DNA of 64,000 nt, taken from Eximiradius sp. (GTDB lineage Bacteria; Bacteroidota; Ignavibacteria; Kapaibacteriales; UBA2268). Position 1 is the first letter of the stretch; the number at the start of each line of letters is the position of its first letter. Location of the stretch: positions 1 through 64,000 of the forward strand of contig CAKZLY010000002.1 in assembly GCA_937127445.1 (NCBI GenBank), given 5' to 3'. The translations under genes were made by a program, and so were the position numbers. Below are positions 12,227 through 19,696 of this stretch, in pieces. The notes beneath the pieces were generated by a model. The model searched no databases, was not told the DNA's origin, and worked only from the letters and a program-made list of their open reading frames with translations.

Positions 12227-12254
12227 TTTACAGCTCCTTTAATCAGTAATGCTG

Positions 12255-12276
12255 TATTGATAAAATATTATCGATA
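12255..12276 (-). promoter_or_regulatory. Putative Rex operator
   Basis: A 22-base dyad: TATTGATAA, four-base spacer AATA, TTATCGATA, with one mismatch between the arms. It has the TTGnTAA-N4-TTAnCAA-like form known for Rex sites in several phyla. It starts immediately after the -7 box of the rex promoter, thus over the expected transcription start, which is a typical repressor position. Confidence 0.7.
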
Positions 12277-12308
12277 CAAAATTAATGAATTATTTTATCA
12301 TAAACAAA
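12277..12308 (-). promoter_or_regulatory. Predicted promoter of rex-hydCBA
   Basis: On the minus strand TTTG (12308-12305), 20 bases, TAATTTTG (12284-12277). This is an exact fit to the Bacteroidota -33/-7 consensus and identical in both boxes and spacing to the promoter at 3951-3982. Confidence 0.65.
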
Positions 12309-12580
12309 CATTTTCTCGCTTTTATTAAAAATCACACACATTTTTTATTTAATTCATAATTTTTGATTAATAGATAGATTTAATTGAACTGTTTTAAAAA
12401 CAGAAAATTTAGATATACTACAAATGAATTATTGATATTAAATTATATAAATTAACGAAACAAAACAAGAAATATTTATCAATAAAAATCAAATAATTGA
12501 CCGTTGGAGAATACTCATTAATCATTTTTATTCTCTACTTACAATACCTTTTTTTATTTTTTAGTCTATTCTTTTTTAAT
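12309..12580. other. Divergent intergenic region, no gene
   Basis: Very AT-rich sequence between the divergent rex and PqqD-like genes (whole gap 12227-12604). Apart from the rex promoter and operator at one end and the TATATTTG box at the other, I see no open frame with coding character, no RNA gene and no convincing hairpin. Confidence 0.6.
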
Positions 12581-12588
12581 TATATTTG
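12581..12588 (+). promoter_or_regulatory. Probable -7 box for the PqqD-like/pepD pair
   Basis: TATATTTG matches TAnnTTTG. The -33 position about 20 bases upstream holds only a T-rich stretch, so the match is partial. Transcription would begin near 12595, leaving a very short leader. Confidence 0.4.
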
Positions 12589-12604
12589 AGCATTAATATA
12601 ATGA

Positions 12605-12982
12605 ATGATATTATTTATGTTTAAAAGAAGAAATGAAATCAATCTATTAGAGTTAACACCGACAAAAAATCATCCTCACGAGGTTAATGAAGATGGATTA
12701 GTAGATGTATTAGTTCCTCGTTTTAAAAGCACGTTTATGCAAAAATTCATTCCAAAAGGAAGAAGTTTATATATACGTGCAAATCTGGACGAAATTGGCT
12801 CAAAAGTTTGGTGCTTAATTGATGGAAAAACAAAAGTCTATGAAATTGCCGAATGCCTAAAAAATGATTTTGGAGACAAAGCAGAACCTATTTATCCTCG
12901 ACTTAATTTATTTTTGACTCAATTGTATCATAATGGTTTTATACATTTTATAGAATTAAAAAAAGGAGAAAAAAATGTCTAA
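12605..12982 (+). CDS. Small PqqD-family protein
   Basis: A protein of 125 residues (121 if ATG at 12617, MFKRRNEINLLEL, is used; neither ATG has a clear ribosome-binding site). The C-terminal 75 residues resemble PqqD: a strand, then GSKVWCLIDGKTKVYEIAECL, which matches the conserved G-x-x-x-W-x-L-[IL]-D-G-x-x-[ST]-x-x-E-[IL] pattern, and a final helix pair. PqqD proteins are peptide chaperones that usually serve radical SAM enzymes, but no such partner or precursor peptide is adjacent. The 3' end overlaps pepD by eight bases, so the two are co-expressed. Confidence 0.7.
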   Translation: MILFMFKRRNEINLLELTPTKNHPHEVNEDGLVDVLVPRFKSTFMQKFIPKGRSLYIRANLDEIGSKVWCLIDGKTKVYEIAECLKNDFGDKAEPIYPRLNLFLTQLYHNGFIHFIELKKGEKNV

Positions 12983-14435
12983 AGTACTGAGCAATTTGAA
13001 ACCAGAGTTAGTGTGGAAATACTTTGAAGAGATTACTCAAGTTCCTCACCCTTCTAAAAAAGAGGAAAAAATTAGAGAATATATGATTAATTGGGCAAAA
13101 TCTCTTGGTTTTGAATACAAAACCGATGCTTTTGGTAATCTCGTTATTAAAAAACCCGCCACTCCTGGCATGGAAAATCGTAAATCTGTATGCATACAAG
13201 GTCATCTTGATATGGTTTGTGAAAAAAATAGTGATGTTGAATTTGACTTTGATAACGACCCACTAAAAGTGTATATTGATGGTGATTGGGTAAAAGCTGA
13301 TGGGACCACTCTTGGTGCAGATAATGGTATCGGAATTGCTATGGGAATGGCTTTGATGGCATCAAATGATATTGAACATCCAGTATTAGAGCTTCTCTGC
13401 ACATTGGACGAAGAGACAGGTCTTACAGGGGCTATTCAATTAGGCACTGATTTAGTAACTGCTGATATATTAATTAATCTCGATTCAGAAGATGAAGATG
13501 CATTTACAATTGGATGTGCGGGTGGATTAAATACTTCTGGTATTTTTAAATATGAAGCCGAAGAAATCCCCTCAAATCATTCGCCTTTTAAATTATCACT
13601 GAAAGGTTTGCGTGGAGGACACTCAGGTATTGAAATACACGACGGACGTGCTAATGCTGCTAAACTGTTATCACGTTTTTTATGGAATGCGATCCAAAAA
13701 TTGCCGATAAAGTTTGTTTCATTCAACAGTGGCAACAAGCACAATGCTATCCCTCGCGAAGCTTTTGCTACCGTACTAGTTCCCAACGAAAAAGTTGATG
13801 AATTCAATAATTTAATAAACGAATATAAAGCCATCTTTAAAAAAGAATATGCGACAAAAGAGCCTAATCTGGATTTCTTCTATGAGGATGCTGAAATGCC
13901 AAATAAAATTCTTAGATCTGAATTAGCATATAAAGTACTCTCCTCATTTGTGGCAATGCCTCACGGTGTAATCAGAATGAGTCCTGATATTTCTGGACTT
14001 GTTCAAACATCAACTAACTTTGCAATTGTCGAAACAAGAGAAAATGAAATTTATGTTTTGACTTCTCAGAGAAGTTCAGTTGAATCCGAAAAAAGATTTG
14101 TTGAAAATATGGTTTATGCAGCCCTTGAATTGGGTGAAGCAGAAGTCTCAACTGGAGATGGCTATCCAGCCTGGGAACCAAATGTAAATTCTGAAATTTT
14201 AAATGTAGCAAAACAAGTTTATAAAAGCGTTTTAGGCAAAGAACCTAAAATCGAAGCCATTCACGCTGGTCTTGAATGCGGGCTTATTGGTGAAAAATAT
14301 CCCGGTATCGATATGCTATCCTGTGGCCCAAATCTTCGTGATGTTCATTCTCCTGATGAAAGAGTTAGCATCTCATCTGTTCAAAGAATTTGGAACTTCC
14401 TTGTTGAATTAATTAAGAATATTCCTCAAAAGTAA
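12975..14435 (+). CDS. pepD: Aminoacyl-histidine dipeptidase (cytosolic non-specific dipeptidase)
   Basis: A 486-residue M20-family zinc dipeptidase that hydrolyses Xaa-His and other dipeptides in the cytoplasm. Metal and catalytic residues are visible: H77 and D79 in IQGHLDM, D116 in LGADNGIG, E146-E147 in TLDEETGL, D175 in NLDSEDED, and a late histidine in RDVHSPDE. AGGAG nine bases upstream supports the start. It overlaps the PqqD-like gene and is followed by a strong terminator, so the two form a complete operon. There is no sign of a signal peptide. Confidence 0.95.
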   Translation: MSKVLSNLKPELVWKYFEEITQVPHPSKKEEKIREYMINWAKSLGFEYKTDAFGNLVIKKPATPGMENRKSVCIQGHLDMVCEKNSDVEFDFDNDPLKVYIDGDWVKADGTTLGADNGIGIAMGMALMASNDIEHPVLELLCTLDEETGLTGAIQLGTDLVTADILINLDSEDEDAFTIGCAGGLNTSGIFKYEAEEIPSNHSPFKLSLKGLRGGHSGIEIHDGRANAAKLLSRFLWNAIQKLPIKFVSFNSGNKHNAIPREAFATVLVPNEKVDEFNNLINEYKAIFKKEYATKEPNLDFFYEDAEMPNKILRSELAYKVLSSFVAMPHGVIRMSPDISGLVQTSTNFAIVETRENEIYVLTSQRSSVESEKRFVENMVYAALELGEAEVSTGDGYPAWEPNVNSEILNVAKQVYKSVLGKEPKIEAIHAGLECGLIGEKYPGIDMLSCGPNLRDVHSPDERVSISSVQRIWNFLVELIKNIPQK

Positions 14436-14450
14436 TAATCGAAAAGCGTT

Positions 14451-14479
14451 AGGCTGTCTCAAAAGGACAGCCTTTTTTA
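14451..14479 (+). terminator. Rho-independent terminator after pepD
   Basis: AGGCTGTC (14451-14458), seven-base loop, GACAGCCT (14466-14473) and a run of T. It lies 16 bases after the stop. Confidence 0.88.
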
Positions 14480-14534
14480 TATTCTAAATCACCTTTTCCA
14501 AAAAAATTTGCCATTAAAAATTGCAAAAATATCA

Positions 14535-14565
14535 ATAAAAATGGGACGCTTTTAAAGCGTCCCAT
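14535..14565 (-). terminator. Rho-independent terminator of the isocitrate dehydrogenase family gene
   Basis: On the minus strand ATGGGACGC, an A/T loop, GCGTCCCAT, then TTTTATT. The two arms (14541-14552 and 14554-14565) are exact complements. It lies 25 bases beyond the stop. Confidence 0.82.
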
Positions 14566-14590
14566 ATAGAAGTGACTAATGCTAAATAAT

Positions 14591-15709
14591 TTACAATCTT
14601 TCTGCAATAGCTTTGCCCATTTCTAAAGTTGTATTGCTACCACCCATATCATAAGTTTTCACTTTGCCTTCCGCTATAACTTCGGCAGTTGCTTTTTCAA
14701 TACGGTCAGCTAATTCTTTTTCTCCAAGCCATTCAAGCATCATTTTCCCAGCTAAGATAGTAGCAATTGGATTAACTTTATACATCCCAATATATTTCGG
14801 AGCAGATCCGTGTGTTGGCTCAAATACCCCAAGATTTTGCCCAATATTACCAGAACAGCCGAAACCTAAACCACCTACCATTTGAGCACATAGATCGGAA
14901 ATTATATCTCCGAAAAGATTTGGAGCAACCAGAACATCATAATTATTCGGATTTTTCAGCAGCCACATTGTGATTGCATCAATATTTGCGTCATCCATTT
15001 CAATTTCTGGGAAGTCCTTGTGAACTTGGTGAGCAGTTTCAAGAAATAGTCCATCAGTAGCTCTCACAACATTAGCTTTGTGAATCACAGTAACCTTTTT
15101 TCTATTGTGTTTACGAGCATATTCAAAAGCAGCACGAATGATTCTATCGGAACCTTTTTTTGTATTTATTTTGCAAGAAATAGCAAAATCATTCGCATCG
15201 AGATTTGCAAAGGCTCCAAATGGCCTGGATAATTTTGTTAGTATATCTAATAATTCTTGTGGGACAGGATGAAATTCTACACCCGCATAAAGGTCTTCAG
15301 TATTTTCACGAAATACAACTAAATCAATATTATCTCGATAATTCAATGTATTGCCTTTATAAGCTTTGCATGGACGCAAACAAGTATATAAATCAAAAAG
15401 CTGACGCATTCTAACAATTGGGGAACGGTACACCAAGCCTTTTCCTTGTAATTCAGGGATGAGTTCAGCTTCGGCTTGCTTTACGGGTTTAGAAGTAATA
15501 GCACCAAACATAGCGGCATCAACTTCTTTAAGCAGATCAATTGTTCTTTGTGGAAGAGCATCGCCTTCTTTGCACCAAAATTCCCATCCGATATCGCCGT
15601 GAATATATTCGGCATTAAAGTTTAATTTGTCGAAAACAATTTGTGTAGCTTCTAATACCTCTTTTCCTACACCGTCTCCTGGTAACCAGGCAATTTTGTA
15701 ACGCTTCAT
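14591..15709 (-). CDS. Isocitrate/isopropylmalate dehydrogenase family enzyme, probably isocitrate dehydrogenase
   Basis: A 372-residue metal-dependent beta-decarboxylating dehydrogenase. Seen: GDGVGKEV at the N-terminus, FRENTEDLYAGVE, VIHKANVV with the catalytic lysine, the Mg-binding aspartates in DVLVAPNLFGDIISD, and THGSAPKYIGMYKVNP. The K-Y after HGSAP corresponds to NADP-preferring isocitrate dehydrogenases, but the second phosphate-binding arginine after TYD is replaced (TYDMGGSN), so cofactor choice is open. Homoisocitrate or tartrate dehydrogenase cannot be excluded. Nearby aconitase and citrate synthase genes favour the TCA role. Preceded by GGAG (in ATAGGAGCTAGTT). Confidence 0.85.
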   Translation of the reverse strand: MKRYKIAWLPGDGVGKEVLEATQIVFDKLNFNAEYIHGDIGWEFWCKEGDALPQRTIDLLKEVDAAMFGAITSKPVKQAEAELIPELQGKGLVYRSPIVRMRQLFDLYTCLRPCKAYKGNTLNYRDNIDLVVFRENTEDLYAGVEFHPVPQELLDILTKLSRPFGAFANLDANDFAISCKINTKKGSDRIIRAAFEYARKHNRKKVTVIHKANVVRATDGLFLETAHQVHKDFPEIEMDDANIDAITMWLLKNPNNYDVLVAPNLFGDIISDLCAQMVGGLGFGCSGNIGQNLGVFEPTHGSAPKYIGMYKVNPIATILAGKMMLEWLGEKELADRIEKATAEVIAEGKVKTYDMGGSNTTLEMGKAIAERL

Positions 15710-15767
15710 AACTAGCTCCTATATTTTTTGTTGTTGAGAAAAAAATTTGTGAAGTGTAATATACATT

Positions 15768-15792
15768 TTTTTCTTTTCAAATAAAAGAAAAA
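15768..15792. repeat. AT-rich inverted repeat between the GWxTD gene and the dehydrogenase gene
   Basis: TTTTTCTTTT (15768-15777), CAAAT, AAAAGAAAAA (15783-15792): a perfect ten-base dyad with only one G-C pair per arm. It lacks a following T run in either direction, so it is at best a weak terminator for the GWxTD gene. Confidence 0.4.
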
Positions 15793-15818
15793 TTGAGCGA
15801 GAAGAGAAGATATAATAA

Positions 15819-17114
15819 CTAATTCTTATAACGATATTTTTCTATAACTGAGATTGGTCTGACTAAACGAAAATCTCCAAATCCAGTATTATCAAGGAAA
15901 AGGAACTCCCGATTATCTGTATAAATCCAGCGTTCGTAAACTCGTCCATCACTCATAGGATTAGACCTTTCAACTGAAAATGGTTGCCCAAAAATAATAT
16001 AAACCATACCTCTATCAGTCAGCCAACCTTCTGTATATGAACGGAAATTATCATTAGCATAAGCAATACGTAAATAATATTGCTCAAAAGCTTCGTTACG
16101 TTCTGTATTGGGCGTTGGATCTAACAATTTCCAAAAATCATTGAAACGTCTAAATTTCTCATCTTCTGTTTTTGCAGAACGGATGTAATTAATATCGTCA
16201 GAATTTGCGACATACCTCAACTGTCTAATTGCTTTATCCAGATCGTTTAAAATAAAACCACTTAAACGAGTGATTGATTTCATAGAACGCTGAGCAACTG
16301 CAAGTATATCCTCTATTTCATAATCATCAGAATTATTCGGCTTTAACGCTAATAATCTCAAAGTATAATTATTCCTTGAAATTTTAGCAGGTTTCTTCAC
16401 ACGAATAAATAATCTATTTGTTCCAATTTCAATCTCTTTTTGAATTTTAGAACCTTGCTCAATCAGTTCGTCATTTTCAAATATTTGATATAAAAAATCA
16501 ACCTTCTGGTTTAAATTCGAGTAATATTCAAAAAAAACGAAAAAGCCTTCTCTTAAACTGCCAATATTGTCTGAAATATGAGGTGTAATTTTCCATCGTC
16601 CTTTATCTTCCTCAATAGAACTAACTAATAACAAACTACTCATAACATTGTCAAATTTTGTAAAATCAACGACGCTTAAACTTCGCGATTGAGAATATTC
16701 AGTCTTGGAGTTTTCATCTGTAAGAATTGCTTTAATTTGGTAGTTCCCAGGTACTAATAAAAATTGCAACTGCCGAACATCGAATTTGGCTGTTGCACCT
16801 TGAGCTATATTGTAGTCTTTTTCAACGAATACTCTGTCGTAATTTTTCGATGCAACAGCATTACCAAGAGAATCATAAGCTGTTAAGAAAACAGTGATTT
16901 TAGAGATAAAATTATCTTCAAATTTGACAAAAGTTAGCGATTGGTATGGCACTAATACATAACAATCAACTCTAGCATAGTTTGCCGTATCACCTTTGAA
17001 AATCACAGCATCAAAGAAAAAAGCTTCTGTTCCATCTTGAATTTTTGACAGTTGAGAATGTAGTGATTGACTAATGATTGACAAGAAAATGAAAAATAAT
17101 AATAATCTATACAT
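15819..17114 (-). CDS. GWxTD-domain exported protein
   Basis: A 431-residue protein with a signal peptide (residues 1-20). Beta-rich regions follow (about 30-150 and 165-260, typical of Ig-like or macroglobulin-like modules) and then the C-terminal GWxTD domain. The signature GWLTDRGMVYIIFGQP starts at residue 363 and is followed by a YERWIY segment and the final strand FGDFRLVRP. GWxTD proteins occur mainly in Bacteroidota, Chlorobi-related and Acidobacteria genomes; their role is unknown. The gene lies 12 bases after the glycosyltransferase gene and ends the three-gene run that starts at 19144. Confidence 0.85.
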   Translation of the reverse strand: MYRLLLFFIFLSIISQSLHSQLSKIQDGTEAFFFDAVIFKGDTANYARVDCYVLVPYQSLTFVKFEDNFISKITVFLTAYDSLGNAVASKNYDRVFVEKDYNIAQGATAKFDVRQLQFLLVPGNYQIKAILTDENSKTEYSQSRSLSVVDFTKFDNVMSSLLLVSSIEEDKGRWKITPHISDNIGSLREGFFVFFEYYSNLNQKVDFLYQIFENDELIEQGSKIQKEIEIGTNRLFIRVKKPAKISRNNYTLRLLALKPNNSDDYEIEDILAVAQRSMKSITRLSGFILNDLDKAIRQLRYVANSDDINYIRSAKTEDEKFRRFNDFWKLLDPTPNTERNEAFEQYYLRIAYANDNFRSYTEGWLTDRGMVYIIFGQPFSVERSNPMSDGRVYERWIYTDNREFLFLDNTGFGDFRLVRPISVIEKYRYKN

Positions 17115-17126
17115 AATTTCTCCGTT

Positions 17127-17783
17127 CTAACCTTGAATAGATTGGGCAAAAAGCTTAGAAATTGAATCGTTCATATCTCTATGATAGATATATGTTCTAT
17201 ATTCAACCGATGCCACACAATAATTCTCTTCAATTGCTCTTTTAGCAAAATCAGTATCATCACCATATTTGATATTTCTAAAGCCACCAAGATTAATTGC
17301 GACGTTTTTCTTAACAAAAAAAGAGCCACCCACATAGCATTCATCTATATGTTTCTGCTTTGAATTATCATAAAAATCCACAACATAAGGGTAGCCAATT
17401 ATCTCGACACCTCCATAGAGAAGGTCAACCTCAGGATGTTGCAAAAGAATGTTACGCCTAAGTTCCAAATGATTGTTCTTATATTCATCATCGGAATCCA
17501 GAAAAGTGCAATAAATCCCTGAAGAAGATAGAATCCCAACATTTCTCGAAAGTGGCAATCCTTTATTTTTATGAAATAGATAACGTATCCTTATATCACT
17601 GAAATACTTGGAACAAATATCAAAAGTATTATCTTTCGAACCATCATCAACTATAAGAAGCTCCCAATCCTGCTCTGTTTGATTAAGGACGGAATTTATT
17701 GCTCTATCAATAATATAACCTCGATTATAAGTTGTAAGAATAACCGAGAAAAAAGGAATTCTATTATTCTTATAAATGAACAT
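17127..17783 (-). CDS. Family 2 glycosyltransferase
   Basis: A 218-residue GT-A enzyme. The N-terminus FFSVILTTYNRGYIIDRAINSVLNQT is the classical nucleotide-sugar-binding start. VDDGSKDNT and FLDSDDEY (the DxD-type metal site, about residue 95) follow, and a YGDDTDFAKRAI segment near residue 180 may carry the general base. ATG at 17783 is preferred to TTG at 17786. It shares one base with the TGA of the upstream gene (TGATG), so translation is coupled. It is short for the family and has no membrane segment. The acceptor is unknown; glycosylation of the neighbouring exported protein is a speculation from context. Confidence 0.88.
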   Translation of the reverse strand: MFIYKNNRIPFFSVILTTYNRGYIIDRAINSVLNQTEQDWELLIVDDGSKDNTFDICSKYFSDIRIRYLFHKNKGLPLSRNVGILSSSGIYCTFLDSDDEYKNNHLELRRNILLQHPEVDLLYGGVEIIGYPYVVDFYDNSKQKHIDECYVGGSFFVKKNVAINLGGFRNIKYGDDTDFAKRAIEENYCVASVEYRTYIYHRDMNDSISKLFAQSIQG

Positions 17784-19144
17784 CAACGTCTAATAACAAA
17801 TTTTTCACTCAAAATCTGGTTATCGAATTGTAGTTGTATGAAATATAAACCAGATTGATAGTCGGTAGCATTCCAATCAAACGAATTTTCCCCAGCATTA
17901 AAAAAAACATTTGTTAATTTATAAATCTCTTGCCCAAATGAATTAAATATTTTAATAGTGCAGTTTTGAGCGTACGGCAAATTAATTCGAACATTTAGAA
18001 TATCATTAGCAGGTTGTGGAGAAATGGACAAAATTTTAAAGTCTGATTGTCGCTGACTATCATTGACACTTGTTTTAAGATAAGTGGATTTGAATAAGCC
18101 TTCATTATGCACACCTGCAAAAATCATAAAACCAGCCTCAGCCGTATCCCAGTTAGGTATCATAACTGTTCTAACAGATTTATTTTCTGGCAAACCATTA
18201 TTAAATGCTTCGAAATAATGTCCATAAATAGAAGAAACAAGAACTCCGGCATTTCCAGCTGCAGCAGCAACAAGATGCGGGAAACGCGGATGTTCAGCAA
18301 ATTCAAAAATTTGATTGCCTGCACCAGTAAAATATTGCCAGGTATTACCGGTATCCAAGCTTATATATATTCCTTTCCCAATACTCGAACCATCAACAGT
18401 TAACGAATCCACTCCACATAGCACAATAGATGAGTTGATTGATGACGGTAAAATAGATAGCACACGTAACCCTTCTAAACCGCTGCTTTCACGTATCCAG
18501 GTTCGACCATTATCGTATGACCTCAGAACTCTACCTTGTGATGATGCATCTCCCGAGAGAAATAGGAGATTAGATATTTTCGAAAAAGCGACAGAACGAG
18601 TTTCAACACTATAAGATGACAAATTGCAAGTAATGAAATCATTATCTGAATAAACAAATCCTTCACTTGTATTAATGGCAGCAGCAACGAAGAATTCATT
18701 TTCATTAATAATTTTTGAAGATATGCGGTATAATTGATTGGAAGATTCGCATAAAATATCTTCACTCCAATCTTCTCCACGATTTGTTGATAATAACACC
18801 CCACCACGAGTAAAATGTCTCACTGCGGCAAACCATTTATTAGGATTTTTTTTAGACTGATATATATCGTACACAGAGCGTTCGTTCAATTGATATTTTG
18901 TAAATGTTTTTCCAGAATCAACACTTTCTTGGTAACCATTACCAATAAATGGAAATTCAATGTTTTTTTGAAGAATATCGGTAGGGAAACCACTTGAAGC
19001 AACTATAATTCTATCCGGTTCATCAGTTGGAGAAAAAATTTTGTTGATGTAGGGATTAACACCATCTACTTTTATCCAGTATTGAGCAAATGATAATGAG
19101 TTTGCAATAATGAGCAAAACACCTACAAGCATAAACTTTTTCAT
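17783..19144 (-). CDS. Secreted BNR/sortilin-like protein with type IX secretion tail
   Basis: A 453-residue protein from ATG 19144 (the TTG at 19156 has no support). A signal peptide ends near LSFAQ. The middle holds repeated beta-propeller-like units with S-x-D-x-G-x-x-W elements (SVDSGKTFTKY, STNRGEDWSED, SYDNGRTWIRE, SLDTGNTWQYF), as in BNR/photosystem-stability-like propellers. The last 80 residues (ISPQPANDILNVRI ... GLYFIQLQFDNQILSEKFVIRR) are a Por secretion system C-terminal sorting domain. It is therefore predicted to cross the outer membrane by the type IX system. It heads an operon with the glycosyltransferase and the GWxTD protein. Confidence 0.88.
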   Translation of the reverse strand: MKKFMLVGVLLIIANSLSFAQYWIKVDGVNPYINKIFSPTDEPDRIIVASSGFPTDILQKNIEFPFIGNGYQESVDSGKTFTKYQLNERSVYDIYQSKKNPNKWFAAVRHFTRGGVLLSTNRGEDWSEDILCESSNQLYRISSKIINENEFFVAAAINTSEGFVYSDNDFITCNLSSYSVETRSVAFSKISNLLFLSGDASSQGRVLRSYDNGRTWIRESSGLEGLRVLSILPSSINSSIVLCGVDSLTVDGSSIGKGIYISLDTGNTWQYFTGAGNQIFEFAEHPRFPHLVAAAAGNAGVLVSSIYGHYFEAFNNGLPENKSVRTVMIPNWDTAEAGFMIFAGVHNEGLFKSTYLKTSVNDSQRQSDFKILSISPQPANDILNVRINLPYAQNCTIKIFNSFGQEIYKLTNVFFNAGENSFDWNATDYQSGLYFIQLQFDNQILSEKFVIRR

Positions 19145-19216
19145 ATTCAATCTCAAAAATTAATAAACAACTCTTGTAATATAGCAAAAAGTTGTCATTA
19201 ATTAAAAAAGTTTAAT

Positions 19217-19660
19217 TTACATACCCGTACTACCAAATCCTCCATCACTTCGAGAAGTGTGGGGAAGTTCCTCGACCAGTTGAAATTCAGCCTTTTCGTA
19301 ACGAGCAATTACTATTTGAGCAATTCTATCACCACGATTAACCACAAACGGTTCATTTCCGAAATTCGCCAAAATAATTTTTATTTCGCCACGATAGTCA
19401 CTATCTATTGTTCCAGGCGCATTCAATGCGAAAACACCAAACCGAGCAGCCAATCCACTTCGCGAACGCACTTGTGCTTCGAATCCATCTGGTAAAGCCA
19501 TCGCAATAGAAGTTGGGATAAGTACTGTTTGATGTGGAAAGATTGTAATTGGTTCCTCTATTGCCGCATAAATATCCATTCCAGCTGAACCTGGAGTTTG
19601 ATATGTCGGTAAGGGTAAATCACTATATTGATTATCTAAACGTTTAATTTGAATTTTCAT
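19217..19660 (-). CDS. dut: dUTP diphosphatase
   Basis: A 147-residue trimeric dUTPase that hydrolyses dUTP to dUMP and diphosphate, limiting uracil in DNA. All five family motifs are visible: GSAGMDIYA; RSRSGLAAR; the uracil-binding NAPGTIDSDYRGEI, which includes the catalytic Asp; GDRIAQIVI; and the flexible C-terminal RSDGGFGSTG that covers the active site. It lies 36 bases downstream of the aconitase gene on the same strand, probably in the same transcript. Length and motifs are standard. Confidence 0.96.
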   Translation of the reverse strand: MKIQIKRLDNQYSDLPLPTYQTPGSAGMDIYAAIEEPITIFPHQTVLIPTSIAMALPDGFEAQVRSRSGLAARFGVFALNAPGTIDSDYRGEIKIILANFGNEPFVVNRGDRIAQIVIARYEKAEFQLVEELPHTSRSDGGFGSTGM

Positions 19661-19696
19661 CTTTTATCTAAAATATTCAACATAAAATTTATAGAT

